Under the pieces are notes generated by a model that was not told the origin of the DNA, did not search any database, and worked only from the letters and a program-made list of their open reading frames with translations. The position numbers and the translations under genes are program-made. This document shows, one piece after another, positions 1 to 9,513 of a DNA stretch of 64,000 nucleotides; the stretch's first letter is position 1, and every line of letters starts with the position of its first letter. Origin of the DNA: CBDBND01 sp965207985 (GTDB taxonomy: Bacteria; Pseudomonadota; Alphaproteobacteria; Rhodospirillales; Rhodospirillaceae); assembly GCA_965207985.1 (NCBI GenBank), contig CBDBND010000013.1, positions 1-64,000 on the forward strand, in the 5' to 3' direction.

Positions 1-2188
1 TATTGAGCCGTCCGTCCGTCGCGCCGTCGAAGGTCCCATAGGTCCTTCCCACATCCGCCCACACCTTGCGTGATGGCAAAAATCGGTTGCGCAGTAGTCC
101 GGCGTCCTCTCGCAAGGCCAAAATCTCCAGTGCTGTTAGCGCGACGGGAAGGCTTGTCGCCAGCGAGTCCAATGCGTCTCCCGCTGCCTCAACAGAGAAC
201 ATATCGAGGCTATCAATGAGGGGTCTTGCCTGTTGTGGCGCTGACGCCAATCCACGATCAAGAGCCGTGGCCAAAGCCAGTGTATTTTCACTACGCGCCG
301 CCGTCGCATAGGGTAGGCGCTGAACCGTGATGCGTACGGTGTTCGCGTCGGCAATGGATGTTGCAGATAAAAATGCACCGCCTCCCAAATCAACTGACGC
401 GAAGTTGCCCGTAATACTTTGCGCGTTCAAGGCGGTGACAACGGTCCCATCGAGCAGCAGAGGACCACCATTTGGCTCCAGTCCTACAGTCCCACTTAGC
501 GTCGCTGCCCCTGTAATGGTAAGAAGTGGTGCGTCGTTCTGTATCGCCGAAAGTCCCTGAAGTTCAAGGCTTCCTTCGGCGTCTTGAATGTAGGCGCCTT
601 CGATTCGTGATCCATTCGTCACCGCCATCGTTCCCATGTTCGTTACCGTACCGGCGGCAGTGCCGTTCAGTTCGAAAACGCCTTCATTGAAGATGGTGAT
701 GTCGGGCGAACTCAGAGTGGCGTTAGCGGTGATTTCCAAACCCCCCTCAATCAGTCGGGCTCTGTTTGAAAATGTTGCATCAGTCTCTAAGCGCCAGTGG
801 CCGGCTCCGAACCTGGTCAGTTCCTCAAATCCCAGCAGGGAGGAAGATACCGTTCCGTTACCGGTGAGAACGAGGTCATCACTGCCGTCGCCGGCGTTGA
901 TCACCACATCCGTGCCGTTGATCACACTGCCTGTCTGCAACGTCAGCAGATCGTTGCCGCCACCCAACAGAATATCGCCGGTAATTGTTCCGCTGTTGAC
1001 GATCTCTTCCCGGCCATTGCCGCCGGAAATGGCAACCCCATTTTCCTGGCTGCCAATCACACCCATATTGGTCACGAAAGCCAGGCTGTTTGGGTCCGAG
1101 GTGATCACAAGTGCGGCGGCGTTTGGTCCAGTGGCTTCGACCAGTCCGGAATTTAACAGTGTGAGCTGACTGTCGCCCGAGGTCACCCTGATCCCGCCAG
1201 CCGGGGCAGACAAGGTACCGGAGTTGTTCACCGAGATGTCTCCGGTTTCGGTATTGGTGATCCGCACGGCAACCGATCCTGAAGCCGCCATAGATACCGT
1301 ACCGCTGTTCACCACAGATAAGGATGATCCCTGGATCTGAATGCCGTCTTCCGGATTGTTCGCATCAAAGGTACCAACAAAGGTGCCCTCAATTACACCG
1401 GAATTGTTGACCGACCCTGTTCCGGCTAGCAGGCGAATGCCCACGGCTTGAAAGCCTGTCACCTCAATGCGACCGGTATTGACGACAGATCCGTCACGAA
1501 TCAAATCAATGCCATGGCTGCCTTGACCGCTCGTTGCAATCAGTCCGTCGTTTACGGCGTTGACATCAGAACGGCCACTGATGCCCGACGAAGCGCCGCC
1601 AACGGATTCAATAATGCCGTCGACCGTATTCGTCACAGTCACAAAATCATCGGCAAAAACACCTTGGGAGAAAAATTCGCGTGTGACAATTTGTCCATTG
1701 TTTACAACGGTCGATCCGAAGGCCGCATCAATACCCGTACCCAGATTATCATTGGTTGTGATCGAGCCGTTGTTGACAATGGAACTGTTGGTTCCCGTCT
1801 GAATACCGGCGCCGCAAACGCCAAAGGTCAGGATGTCGCCTTGATTGGTAATCGTGCTGTTGCTGCCTACTGATATGGCGGGAAAGGAGAGCGGGCAGGT
1901 TCCGCGCCGCTCGGCAGTGTCTATGTTGCGCACCAAAGCGCCGGGCTCGATATCAATGGTCAGATTGTTTTCGGAGGAGAGGAATCCGTCGAAATCTATA
2001 CCCGTGCACAGAACGGCCGATCCGTTCTGGAAACAGTCGGCAACGGCGTCATCGCCAGCAACCGTCAAAGTGATTGAGACCGCTATAAAAAATAGGAATC
2101 TTCTGATGGTTGGCTTTGCGGCAAAGCAATTGAGGCACCAGGGAGTCAAAGACATGCGAATGTCGTATCTACTCAATGTTTGACCCAT
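1..2188 (-). CDS. Autotransporter-like adhesin, 3' end outside window
   Basis: An open frame of about 729 codons runs from an ATG at 2188 off the left edge without a stop. The N-terminus has a long signal-like segment: basic residues, then a hydrophobic run near residues 33-46. The next 450 or so residues are repetitive, Asn/Gly/Ser/Thr-rich and contain many VNNSG-type strands, as in parallel beta-helix passenger domains of type V secretion. The last 100 residues in the window are helix-like and end in VWADVGRTYG, which resembles the start of an autotransporter beta-barrel. From the family I infer secretion of the passenger through its own outer-membrane barrel; the barrel itself is not visible. 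An ATG at about residue 12 could be the true start. The gene diverges from the methyltransferase at 2297, and all plus-strand frames here are shadows. Confidence 0.75.
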   Translation of the reverse strand, partial: MGQTLSRYDIRMSLTPWCLNCFAAKPTIRRFLFFIAVSITLTVAGDDAVADCFQNGSAVLCTGIDFDGFLSSENNLTIDIEPGALVRNIDTAERRGTCPLSFPAISVGSNSTITNQGDILTFGVCGAGIQTGTNSSIVNNGSITTNDNLGTGIDAAFGSTVVNNGQIVTREFFSQGVFADDFVTVTNTVDGIIESVGGASSGISGRSDVNAVNDGLIATSGQGSHGIDLIRDGSVVNTGRIEVTGFQAVGIRLLAGTGSVNNSGVIEGTFVGTFDANNPEDGIQIQGSSLSVVNSGTVSMAASGSVAVRITNTETGDISVNNSGTLSAPAGGIRVTSGDSQLTLLNSGLVEATGPNAAALVITSDPNSLAFVTNMGVIGSQENGVAISGGNGREEIVNSGTITGDILLGGGNDLLTLQTGSVINGTDVVINAGDGSDDLVLTGNGTVSSSLLGFEELTRFGAGHWRLETDATFSNRARLIEGGLEITANATLSSPDITIFNEGVFELNGTAAGTVTNMGTMAVTNGSRIEGAYIQDAEGSLELQGLSAIQNDAPLLTITGAATLSGTVGLEPNGGPLLLDGTVVTALNAQSITGNFASVDLGGGAFLSATSIADANTVRITVQRLPYATAARSENTLALATALDRGLASAPQQARPLIDSLDMFSVEAAGDALDSLATSLPVALTALEILALREDAGLLRNRFLPSRKVWADVGRTYGTFDGATDGRLN

Positions 2189-2296
2189 TCTCAAACTTAA
2201 CCCAGGCGGTAACTACGTGTTATGGCGACGTCTTACCCTTTACGAAAACAGTATTAATCCGGTAAAACGAGCGCCTCCAATTACAGATAAATTATC

Positions 2297-3076
2297 ATGG
2301 CCATCACCGCGATCGAATACATACTCATTCGCCGCCTAAAGAATGAGAATCTGTTGCCCGAAAGTCCGTCTCTGCTCGAGCTCGGACAATCAAATTGGTA
2401 CGGAGACATATCCGTCGACGACCTTGCATCAGATATAAAAACCTTTGTGAAGGAAGAAAAAGAGGTCGCGCGTTTGATTGTTGACCTGAAAAGAGTGTGT
2501 AGTTCTGACTCGCAGGATTACTTGTTTGGCCTCGCCGATATCTTTTGGCAAACCTTTCTTGGATCTCATAGTTATGAAGCCATCGACCTCCATGGTACAG
2601 ATGCACGCGTTCATAAATTTGATCTAAACGAACCCGTCCCGCTGGAAGACCAGTACGACATCGTTTGTAATTTTGGCACAGCGGAACATGTTTTTAACGT
2701 TTATCAGGTATTCAAAACCGTTCATGAGCGTGCAAAACCAGGCGGGTTAATGCTGCACGGCTTACCGTTTCAGGGATGGGTCGATCACGGCTTCTATACG
2801 TTTCAACCCACTTTCTTTTTTGACCTCGCTATAGCAAACACCTATGCACCGATTGTATTTCTATATGCCGAAATTGATCCAACTCGCATTGTCAACATTC
2901 AAGGCCGGAAGACGCTCCATGAAATGACTAAAAACGGTGAAATCGGAAAGAACGCTTTGCTTTACGCGGCGCTGCGTAAAAGTAGCGCGGAAGAGCCCTT
3001 CAAAATCCCCATGCAGGCTTACTACTCGCAAAGACTAGATAAAGAGTCCGCTGAGCGGTGGAAAGACTTGCGTTAA
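2297..3076 (+). CDS. Class I SAM-dependent methyltransferase-like protein
   Basis: This 259-residue protein has a Rossmann-type core. EAIDLHG (about residues 93-99) sits where the acidic loop binding the SAM ribose is expected, DIVCNFGTAEHVFN (about 119-132) is a typical motif-IV strand, and KPGGLMLHGLPFQGW is the post-core strand. A clear glycine-rich motif I is weak (SLLELGQSNW). The substrate is unknown. Similar proteins act on sugars or lipids in surface-polymer loci, but no such neighbours are present. The base composition is visibly more AT-rich than the flanking genes, suggesting possible transfer. No good ribosome site precedes the ATG. The gene ends tail-to-tail with the hydrolase on the other strand, overlapping by 4 bases. 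Confidence 0.6.
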   Translation: MAITAIEYILIRRLKNENLLPESPSLLELGQSNWYGDISVDDLASDIKTFVKEEKEVARLIVDLKRVCSSDSQDYLFGLADIFWQTFLGSHSYEAIDLHGTDARVHKFDLNEPVPLEDQYDIVCNFGTAEHVFNVYQVFKTVHERAKPGGLMLHGLPFQGWVDHGFYTFQPTFFFDLAIANTYAPIVFLYAEIDPTRIVNIQGRKTLHEMTKNGEIGKNALLYAALRKSSAEEPFKIPMQAYYSQRLDKESAERWKDLR

Positions 3077-3825
3077 TCGTCCGACGCGATGTCTTTCAGA
3101 AAATCCATTAACGCTTCGGCATACGCTTCGGGGTGACTGATTTGCGGCACATGCCCGGCTCCAACAATGATGCTTTCACTCCAGTCGGGAAGAGCCGCTA
3201 TCAGCTGCTTTGACCCCTTTAGGATGTTCTCACTGTCTTGGTCTCCGTAAATGGCCATAGCGGGGAATGGAAAATCACCAAGATCAAGATCGTACCGCGG
3301 CAGGTTCATGATTGCCTCGCCGCATCCCCACGCTGTGTCTTCGTCTAAGGGCAATGAATGCATCAAAGCCGGATCGGCTTGCCGTTCCTCTGGCGTCATA
3401 TGAGCAAGATTAACGGCACCTTCGATCAACGGGGTAAATCGCTCCCGACCCGGCGCAAAGCACGTGGTGCTGCTCAACACCAGGCCACTTATGCGGTCCT
3501 GGTGATGTACGGCCAAATGCTGAGCGATCATACCGCCCAAGGAATGGCCGACAATCACCGCGCGTTCTTCCACTTCGTTTTCATTGAGAACGCGAAGCGC
3601 GTCCTCGGCCATGGCCGCAAGGCTATAGCTTTCACGACTTGCGCTTTGGCTTTTTCCATGGCCGCGCAGGTCCATGGTGAGGCAATTGTATGCACCGGAC
3701 AGGGCATCAACAGTTGCTGACCACATGGCCAGGGACGCAGTATAGCCGTGCAGAAAGAGAACCGGCATACCCGAACCCTTCGCCATATAGTGAAGCTCGA
3801 CAGAGCCATGGCGGGCTATGGGCAT
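3073..3825 (-). CDS. Alpha/beta hydrolase
   Basis: This 250-residue protein carries the alpha/beta-hydrolase fold: HGYTASLAMW forms the oxyanion loop (residues 25-35), GHSLGG the nucleophile elbow, YGDQDS the acid region, and GAGHVPQISHP the catalytic histidine. It resembles the 3-oxoadipate enol-lactonase/esterase branch, but the substrate cannot be set from sequence. No signal peptide is seen, so it is probably cytoplasmic. It starts at an ATG about 200 bases from the divergent, disrupted Tat gene at 4027. Confidence 0.85.
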   Translation of the reverse strand: MPIARHGSVELHYMAKGSGMPVLFLHGYTASLAMWSATVDALSGAYNCLTMDLRGHGKSQSASRESYSLAAMAEDALRVLNENEVEERAVIVGHSLGGMIAQHLAVHHQDRISGLVLSSTTCFAPGRERFTPLIEGAVNLAHMTPEERQADPALMHSLPLDEDTAWGCGEAIMNLPRYDLDLGDFPFPAMAIYGDQDSENILKGSKQLIAALPDWSESIIVGAGHVPQISHPEAYAEALMDFLKDIASDD

Positions 3826-4026
3826 GACGCTGTCAGTCGAAATTTTGGTCCCGTCACCAGCGCTATTTTCCCCTTACGTCCCTGCATGACTCGCAGACTA
3901 GGCAAGGGGCGGGCGTAACTCTGGTGCCCCAGGATTCATGCTCGACAGGTGAGCAATATCGGAGCCCCTTTGACGCCCGTCTGAACCCTGGGCTACGACT
4001 CCTTATTGAAAATAGGAGAGCCACCG

Positions 4027-4109
4027 TTGACCAGTCCTGTCATCTCCCGCCGTTCATTTGCTGCCACTGCAGCCGGTGTTACCGCGACCACCGTCGTTGC
4101 GTCCTCTAG
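4027..4109 (+). pseudogene. 5' fragment of a Tat-exported DUF1838-type gene
   Basis: A TTG start, preceded at 8 bases by AGGAG, opens a frame reading TSPVISRRSFAATAAG and onward, a twin-arginine signal peptide very like that of the intact DUF1838 gene at 5522. The reading frame enters IS5-family DNA after about 26 codons and stops soon after. I infer that this is the N-terminus of the gene whose C-terminus lies at about 5111-5518; the middle is missing. Confidence 0.6.
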
Positions 4110-5112
4110 CAGGCTGCTGAAAAAGTCTTCCTTTTGAGGCTTTGGAATGATTCTTTCTCTTTGTTGATTGCATGGAGGAAGTAATGCGTGGAGGCGACGA
4201 TCGGACGGAGGGTCTTTTTTCTTATGTGAGCTGCGAGGCTCGTGTTCCGGCGACGCATCCGCTTCGCCTGATCCGTGGGCTGGTTGATGAGGCGCTGGAG
4301 CTTATGTCGCCGGATTTCGAGGGGTTGTATTCGAAGATCGGGCGTCCCTCGATCCCGCCGGAGAAGCTGTTGCGTGCGCTCCTGTTACAGGCCTTTTACT
4401 CAATCCGCTCGGAACGTCAGCTGATGGAGCAGATGGATTACAACCTGTTGTTCCGTTGGTTCGTCGGATTGTCGATGGACAGTGCGGTGTGGGATGCGAC
4501 GACGTTCAGCAAGAACCGCGACCGGCTGCTGGATGGAGAGGTTGCGCGGAGGTTCCTGGCGGTGGTTGTGGAGCAGGCGCGTCGGCGCGGCCTGCTGTCG
4601 GACGATCACTTTTCCGTGGACGGGACGCTGATCGAGGCCTGGGCGTCGATCAAGAGCTTCCGCCCCAAGGACGGCGGCGACGAGCCGCCGGGGCCGGGGC
4701 GCAACTCGGAGAGGACCTTCCACGGCGAGAAGCGGTCCAACGAGACCCATGCCTCGACGACCGATCCCGACGCCCGGCTGTACCGCAAGGGGAATGGCCA
4801 GTCCTCGCGTATGGCCTTCATGGGCCACGTGTTAATGGAGAACCGCAACGGGCTCCTGGTCGGGGCCTGCCTGACCCGGGCCACCGGCACGGCGGAACGC
4901 GAAGCCGCCCTGGCGCTTCTCGATGCCCATCGCCCGGGACGGCGGCGGATCACGCTGGGCGCGGACAAGGCCTATGACGTGGCGGCCTACGTCGAGGCCT
5001 TGCGGGCGCGTCGGATCACCCCGCACATCGCCCGCGACGACCATGTAACCAAGACCGGCAAGCGGCGGCGCACCTCCATTGACGGCCGCACCATGCGCCA
5101 TTCCGGCTATCC
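4110..5112 (+). mobile_element. IS5-family element, 3' end deleted
   Basis: The left end looks like CAGGCTGCTGAAAAAGTC at about 4110-4127, a common terminal pattern in this IS group. The element carries most of a transposase but no right end; it stops abruptly at about 5105-5115, where DUF1838-like sequence begins. It sits inside a DUF1838 gene, so an insertion was followed by a deletion that removed the IS right end and the middle of the host gene. Confidence 0.7.
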
Positions 5113-5518
5113 AGAAAAGCCTTTGAACCTGGATTGGACATTGGAAGGCGACATCATCCGCAAGCAAGATGGTGACAACTTTCCCCCCATCCTGCCTCAG
5201 CCCTCAATCGAATATGCGTCCGGGTTTGCCTTCGCTTCGGAAGTGTTCGACCCCAACGTAAACAATGCTCAAGGCTGGGGGTCAGGGTGGAACATCATGG
5301 CAGGTAGCCGGTCGCCCTATAAGGAGCTCGGCGTTTTGCCCGGATATGTGAACTGGCATTTCGACGCGGCCAAGTTGGAAGACGTAGAACAGCTAGACGA
5401 CGACTATCTGAAACGCGCCCGGGCCCACAGCGACCGGTTCGACATCTCGCCGGAACTGGATGAAGGGCCATCCTTCTTCGAGCGTATCGTCGAACGCATA
5501 CAACAACGACAGGATTGA
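4172..5518 (+). pseudogene. In-frame chimera: IS5 transposase N-part fused to DUF1838 C-part
   Basis: One open frame of 448 codons has two unrelated halves. Residues 1 to about 313 are an IS5-family transposase, with the first catalytic Asp at about 150 (FSVDGTLIEAW) and the second at about 264 (GADKAYD). The third catalytic residue and the C-terminal region are absent. Residues about 314-448 match the C-terminal part of the neighbouring DUF1838 protein (shared blocks DGDNFPP, PQPSIEYAS, WNIMAGSRSPY, VEQLDDDYL, DRFD.SPELDEGPSFFERI). It cannot be an active transposase, and the DUF1838 half lacks its signal and N-domain. It may be translated from the IS start codon, but I regard the fusion as a deletion by-product. 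Confidence 0.8.
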
Positions 5519-5521
5519 TCG

Positions 5522-6421
5522 ATGACTGACGAAAAAATTACACGCCGGACTTTTGCCACCGCAGCAACAGCAATGGGTGCTGCGGCAGCCGGTCTCACCG
5601 TGCCGAGCAAGGGAAGGGCGGCTGTTACGTCACTGCCGACAGATCCGATCGAGCAGCTTCATGCCATGGTCAAGATGATGGGCACCCAAGCCGAGGAGCG
5701 GGTGGTTTGGAAGACCAAGGGCAAGATTTTCGCCATCATGCCAGACGATGTCATTTTGCTGTACGGCATGCGCGGCAGCGAAAGCACCTGGTGGCGGCAG
5801 ATCGATGACTCCACCTTCGTGCGGTACAACTCGACCATGTCGTTTTTCACCGATCCTGAGACGGATGTGTTTATCGACGAATTCACCAGTCCTCTCAACG
5901 GTGCAACCATGAGACTGCCGGCCAGTTACATCCGTCACAAGGAAGGGGAGTGGTTCACACCCATGGGGACCTATTACGGGTCCATGAAAAAGGCGTTCCC
6001 TGAAAAATATAAGGATGCACCTTTGCATATGGATTGGACCTTGGACGGAGACGTGATCCGGCGCCAGGAAGGTGACAATTTCCCGCCCATCATTCCCCAG
6101 CCGTCCATCGAATATGCGTCCATGTTCTCCTGGGCGTCGGAAGTCTTTGACCCGGACATAAAACGCGCCAGTGGGGTCTCCGCCGGATGGAACATTATGG
6201 CCGGCTCACGCTCACCCTATACGGAACTAGGCGTTCCGCCCGGCAACGTCAATTGGCACTTCGATGCCGTCAAAATCGACGATGTAGAACAGCTCGATGA
6301 TGATTATTTGCAACGCGCACGCGCTCACAGTGACCGGTTCGATGTTTCGCCGGAACTGGATGAAGGACCGTCGTTCTTCGAGCGCATTCTCGCCCTCAGG
6401 CAGCGGGCAGGTTACCCTTAA
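5522..6421 (+). CDS. Tat-exported DUF1838 family protein
   Basis: This 299-residue protein begins with a twin-arginine signal (KITRRTFATAATAMG, then an Ala/Gly-rich core and a cut near GRAAV). The mature part matches DUF1838 in layout: a paired-strand core, then WNIMAGSRSPYTELG, where related proteins have a Trp-Pro-Trp-x-x-Met-Gly segment. No enzymatic role is established for the family. I infer a folded cofactor or dimer, because Tat exports folded proteins. It begins 3 bases after the chimeric DUF1838 relic, so the two were probably a tandem pair. Its last 10 residues differ from the relic's tail and lie at the point where the next (dead) gene begins, so the end may have been altered by a deletion. 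Confidence 0.7.
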   Translation: MTDEKITRRTFATAATAMGAAAAGLTVPSKGRAAVTSLPTDPIEQLHAMVKMMGTQAEERVVWKTKGKIFAIMPDDVILLYGMRGSESTWWRQIDDSTFVRYNSTMSFFTDPETDVFIDEFTSPLNGATMRLPASYIRHKEGEWFTPMGTYYGSMKKAFPEKYKDAPLHMDWTLDGDVIRRQEGDNFPPIIPQPSIEYASMFSWASEVFDPDIKRASGVSAGWNIMAGSRSPYTELGVPPGNVNWHFDAVKIDDVEQLDDDYLQRARAHSDRFDVSPELDEGPSFFERILALRQRAGYP

Positions 6422-7808
6422 CAATCTAGGGGCGGCCGCGTTGCAATGCGGAGAACTGGACGAAGCCAGGGACGTTTATGAAAAAGCCGTCGCGCTTAAT
6501 CCGGAACATTCCCAGGCGCTGGCAAACCTGGGTGTGGTTCTGTTCAGGCTGAACGACCTCGACCGGTCGGCCGAGGTCTTACGAAAAGCGATAGAGGCTG
6601 ATGCGAACAACGCGGACACCCAATACAACTACAGCCGGACCCTTCGCGCTCTCGGACAGCTCGACGATGCGGAGACCGCTGCGCGCCGGGATTTGGATCT
6701 CATGCCGGGTCATGTCGATGCCCGTGTCCATCTGGGAGTCACCCAAGCGGCCAAAGGTGAAAAAGAGGCAGCGGAAGCGAGTTATCGCGACGCCATAAAA
6801 ACAGAACCGAGAACGGCGGCGGCCCACCACAATCTGGCGCAAATACTGCTGCAGTCGGGGCGGTTGTCGGAAGGCTGGGAAGAGTTTGAATGGCGTTGGC
6901 AAACGCCCGACTTTCAAGGGGCTGGCTCCTTTCGCGCCTTACCTCCTTGGCAGGGAAATCCAATACATGACAGCACACTCCTGGTCTGGACCGAACAAGG
7001 CGTGGGCGATCAAATCCTCTATGCGGGTATGATTCCCGATGTGGAAAACATGGCATCAAACATCCTGATTGCCTGTACCGAACGCTTGGTGCCCCTGTTC
7101 GAATGATCGTTCCCATTTGCCGAGGTTACCGATCAGCCCACCCTTCAGAGTGATCCCGACCGGCTTTAAACCATTACCGCGCAGGTACCCGCAGGAAGTC
7201 TGGGTCGGTTTTTGCGCCCAGACCTGAGCAGTTTTCCGGATCAAGGTACTTTTTTACATGCCGATACTGAGAAGGCCGCCGCATTGAAGTCAAAATACGC
7301 TGACCAATTCGGCAACGCGGTGCGGATCGGTATTTCCTGGCGCAGTGGCAATCCCCGGTTTGGTAAAGCGAAATCCCTGTCCCTTACTGAACTAGGGTCT
7401 GTGTTCACTCAAGTAGAGGCAACATTTGTCGATCTCCAGTATGGCGACAACAAAGAGGAGCGCCTGGCATTGCAGTCGAAGGCAGACGCTGAGCTTTACA
7501 GGGATCCCGACATTGACTCCCTTGCCGATCTGGACGCCTTCGCCGCTCAGGTGGCTGCCATGGACTTGATCATCACGGCATCCAACACCACCGCCCATAT
7601 GGCAGGCGCGCTCGGCGTACCGTGTTGGGTCATGGTGCTGGCTGGGCCTGGTTTGTTGTGGTACTGGTTTCTCGACCGCAACGACAGCCCGTGGTATCCG
7701 TCCCTCCGTCTATTTCGGCAGACCACCCCGGGAGACTGGACGACGGTCATACAAGAGGTCAGTGAGGCCTTGACCGGGTTCGTCTCGTCTCGTTCGGGAC
7801 CATCATAG
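6385..7808 (+). pseudogene. TPR / glycosyltransferase-like gene, 5'-truncated, two internal stops
   Basis: A single frame shows several TPR units (NLGAAALQCGELDEARDVY; NLGVVLFRLNDLDRSAEVL; and at least two more), then a C-terminal domain like those fused to TPRs in glycosyltransferase-9/41-type proteins (VWTEQGVGDQILYAGM; ISWRSGNPRF; ASNTTAHMAGALG). Two stop codons interrupt it without a frame change: TGA at 7104-7106 (after ERLVPLFE) and TAA at 7167-7169 (after SDPDRL). Protein-like sequence continues across both. The N-terminus is missing: homology starts at the very end of the DUF1838 gene. This is a decayed gene, unless the stops are read through. Confidence 0.8.
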
Positions 7809-7832
7809 CGTGAGCAGCGGATCGAACTGATC

Positions 7833-9512
7833 ATGGCCAGTTATCAATACGTTTACACCATGCAGGGTTTGGGCAAGGTCTACCCAGGCGGCCGGGAGGT
7901 AGTGAAGGACATCAACCTTTCGTTTCTGCCCGGCGCAAAGATCGGTGTGCTGGGATATAACGGCGCGGGCAAATCCACGCTGTTGAAGATCATGGCCGGT
8001 GTAGAAACCGAATTTATCGGTGAAGCTTGGGCGGCGGATGGTATCCGCGTGGGCTATCTCGAACAGGAACCGGAGCTGGACTCCGGCAAAGACGTTTTGA
8101 GTAACGTCATGGACGGCGTCGGCGAGATCAACACCTTGCTGCAGCGGTTCGAAGAGGTCAGCGCCAAGTTTGCCGAAGAGATGACCGACGATGAAATGAA
8201 CGATCTCATAGCCGAGCAAGCCGAACTGCAGGAAAAGATCGATGCCGCTAACGGCTGGGACGTGCAGCGTCAGGTGGAAATCGCCATGGATGCCCTGCGC
8301 TGCCCGCCCGGCGAAGCGGATGTGTCCAAGCTTTCTGGTGGGGAAAAGCGACGCGTCGCTTTGTGCCGCCTGCTGCTGTCTAAGCCGGACATGTTGTTGT
8401 TGGACGAGCCCACCAACCATCTGGACGCGGAATCCGTCGCCTGGATCGAGCGGTTCTTGGAGGAATATCCGGGGACGGTGGTGGCCGTTACCCATGACCG
8501 TTATTTCCTCGACAACGTCACCGGCTGGATTTTGGAATTGGATCGGGGCAGGGGCATTCCCTATCAAGGCAATTACTCGTCTTGGCTGGAGCAGAAACAA
8601 AAGCGCCTCGAGCAGGAACAGCGGGAGGAGAAAGCCCGCCAGCGCACCATCGCCACGGAGTTGGAATGGGTGCGGCAAAGCCCGCGGGCTCGTCAGGCCA
8701 AGAGCAAAGCCCGTGTCTCTGCCTACGAAGATCTGGTCGCCCAGGCGGCGGATCGTGCGCCGGACCAGGCGCAAATCGTCATTCCCACGGCAGAACGTCT
8801 TGGTGATCTCGTCATCGAGGCAAAAAAAGTCACCAAAGGGTTCGACGATAAGCTCCTGATCGAGGATCTGTCTTTCAAATTACCACCCGGCGGGATCGTC
8901 GGCGTTATCGGACCCAATGGGGCCGGCAAGACCACGCTATTCAAGATGATCACAGGGGATGAACAACCCGACAGCGGAGAAATCCGTATCGGCGAAACGG
9001 TCAAGCTCGGTTACATCGATCAGACCCGGGAGGCGCTGTCGCCGGACAAGACCGTTTGGGAAGAAGTGTCCGACGGTCTCAATGAAATTGAACTGGGCAA
9101 ACATACGGTGCAAAGCCGCGCCTATGTGGGCCGGTTCAACTTCCGCGGTGCCGATCAGCAGAAAAAAGTGGGGCAGCTCTCCGGCGGAGAACGCAACCGC
9201 GTCCACCTCGCCAAGATGCTCAAGTCCGGCGCCAATGTCATTCTGCTGGACGAACCGACCAACGACTTGGATGTGGACACATTGCGCGCCTTGGAATTGG
9301 CGCTTCTGGAGTTTGCCGGCTGCGCCGTCATCATCAGTCACGACCGTTGGTTCCTGGACCGCATCACCACCCACATTCTCGCCTTTGAAGGCGACAGTCA
9401 TGTGGAATGGTTCGAGGGCAATTTCGACGATTACGAGGAAGACAAAAAACGCCGCCTCGGCGACGACGCCATCGAACCACACCGGATCAAATACAAAAAG
9501 ATCGAGCGTTAA
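7833..9512 (+). CDS. ettA: Energy-dependent translational throttle protein EttA (ABC-F ATPase)
   Basis: The 559-residue protein, of standard EttA length, has two ABC cassettes and no membrane segments. Cassette 1 has GYNGAGKST (Walker A), LSGGEKRRVALCR (signature) and LLLDEPTNHLD (Walker B). Cassette 2 has GPNGAGKTT, LSGGERNRVHLAK and ILLDEPTNDLD. Between them lies the charged linker with the RQSPRARQAKSKAR segment that contacts the ribosome in this family. EttA binds the ribosomal E site and gates the first elongation steps according to the ATP/ADP ratio. It starts 24 bases after the dead TPR gene and looks intact. Confidence 0.95.
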   Translation: MASYQYVYTMQGLGKVYPGGREVVKDINLSFLPGAKIGVLGYNGAGKSTLLKIMAGVETEFIGEAWAADGIRVGYLEQEPELDSGKDVLSNVMDGVGEINTLLQRFEEVSAKFAEEMTDDEMNDLIAEQAELQEKIDAANGWDVQRQVEIAMDALRCPPGEADVSKLSGGEKRRVALCRLLLSKPDMLLLDEPTNHLDAESVAWIERFLEEYPGTVVAVTHDRYFLDNVTGWILELDRGRGIPYQGNYSSWLEQKQKRLEQEQREEKARQRTIATELEWVRQSPRARQAKSKARVSAYEDLVAQAADRAPDQAQIVIPTAERLGDLVIEAKKVTKGFDDKLLIEDLSFKLPPGGIVGVIGPNGAGKTTLFKMITGDEQPDSGEIRIGETVKLGYIDQTREALSPDKTVWEEVSDGLNEIELGKHTVQSRAYVGRFNFRGADQQKKVGQLSGGERNRVHLAKMLKSGANVILLDEPTNDLDVDTLRALELALLEFAGCAVIISHDRWFLDRITTHILAFEGDSHVEWFEGNFDDYEEDKKRRLGDDAIEPHRIKYKKIER

Positions 9513-9513
9513 G

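Noticed and set aside
66..2183. Several plus-strand ORFs of 77-177 codons
   Set aside because: They are antisense to the continuous autotransporter frame, with no family resemblance and unusual composition.
7212..7808. Independent gene starting at a TTG
   Set aside because: It is in the same frame as the TPR sequence upstream and continues it; only two stop codons separate them.
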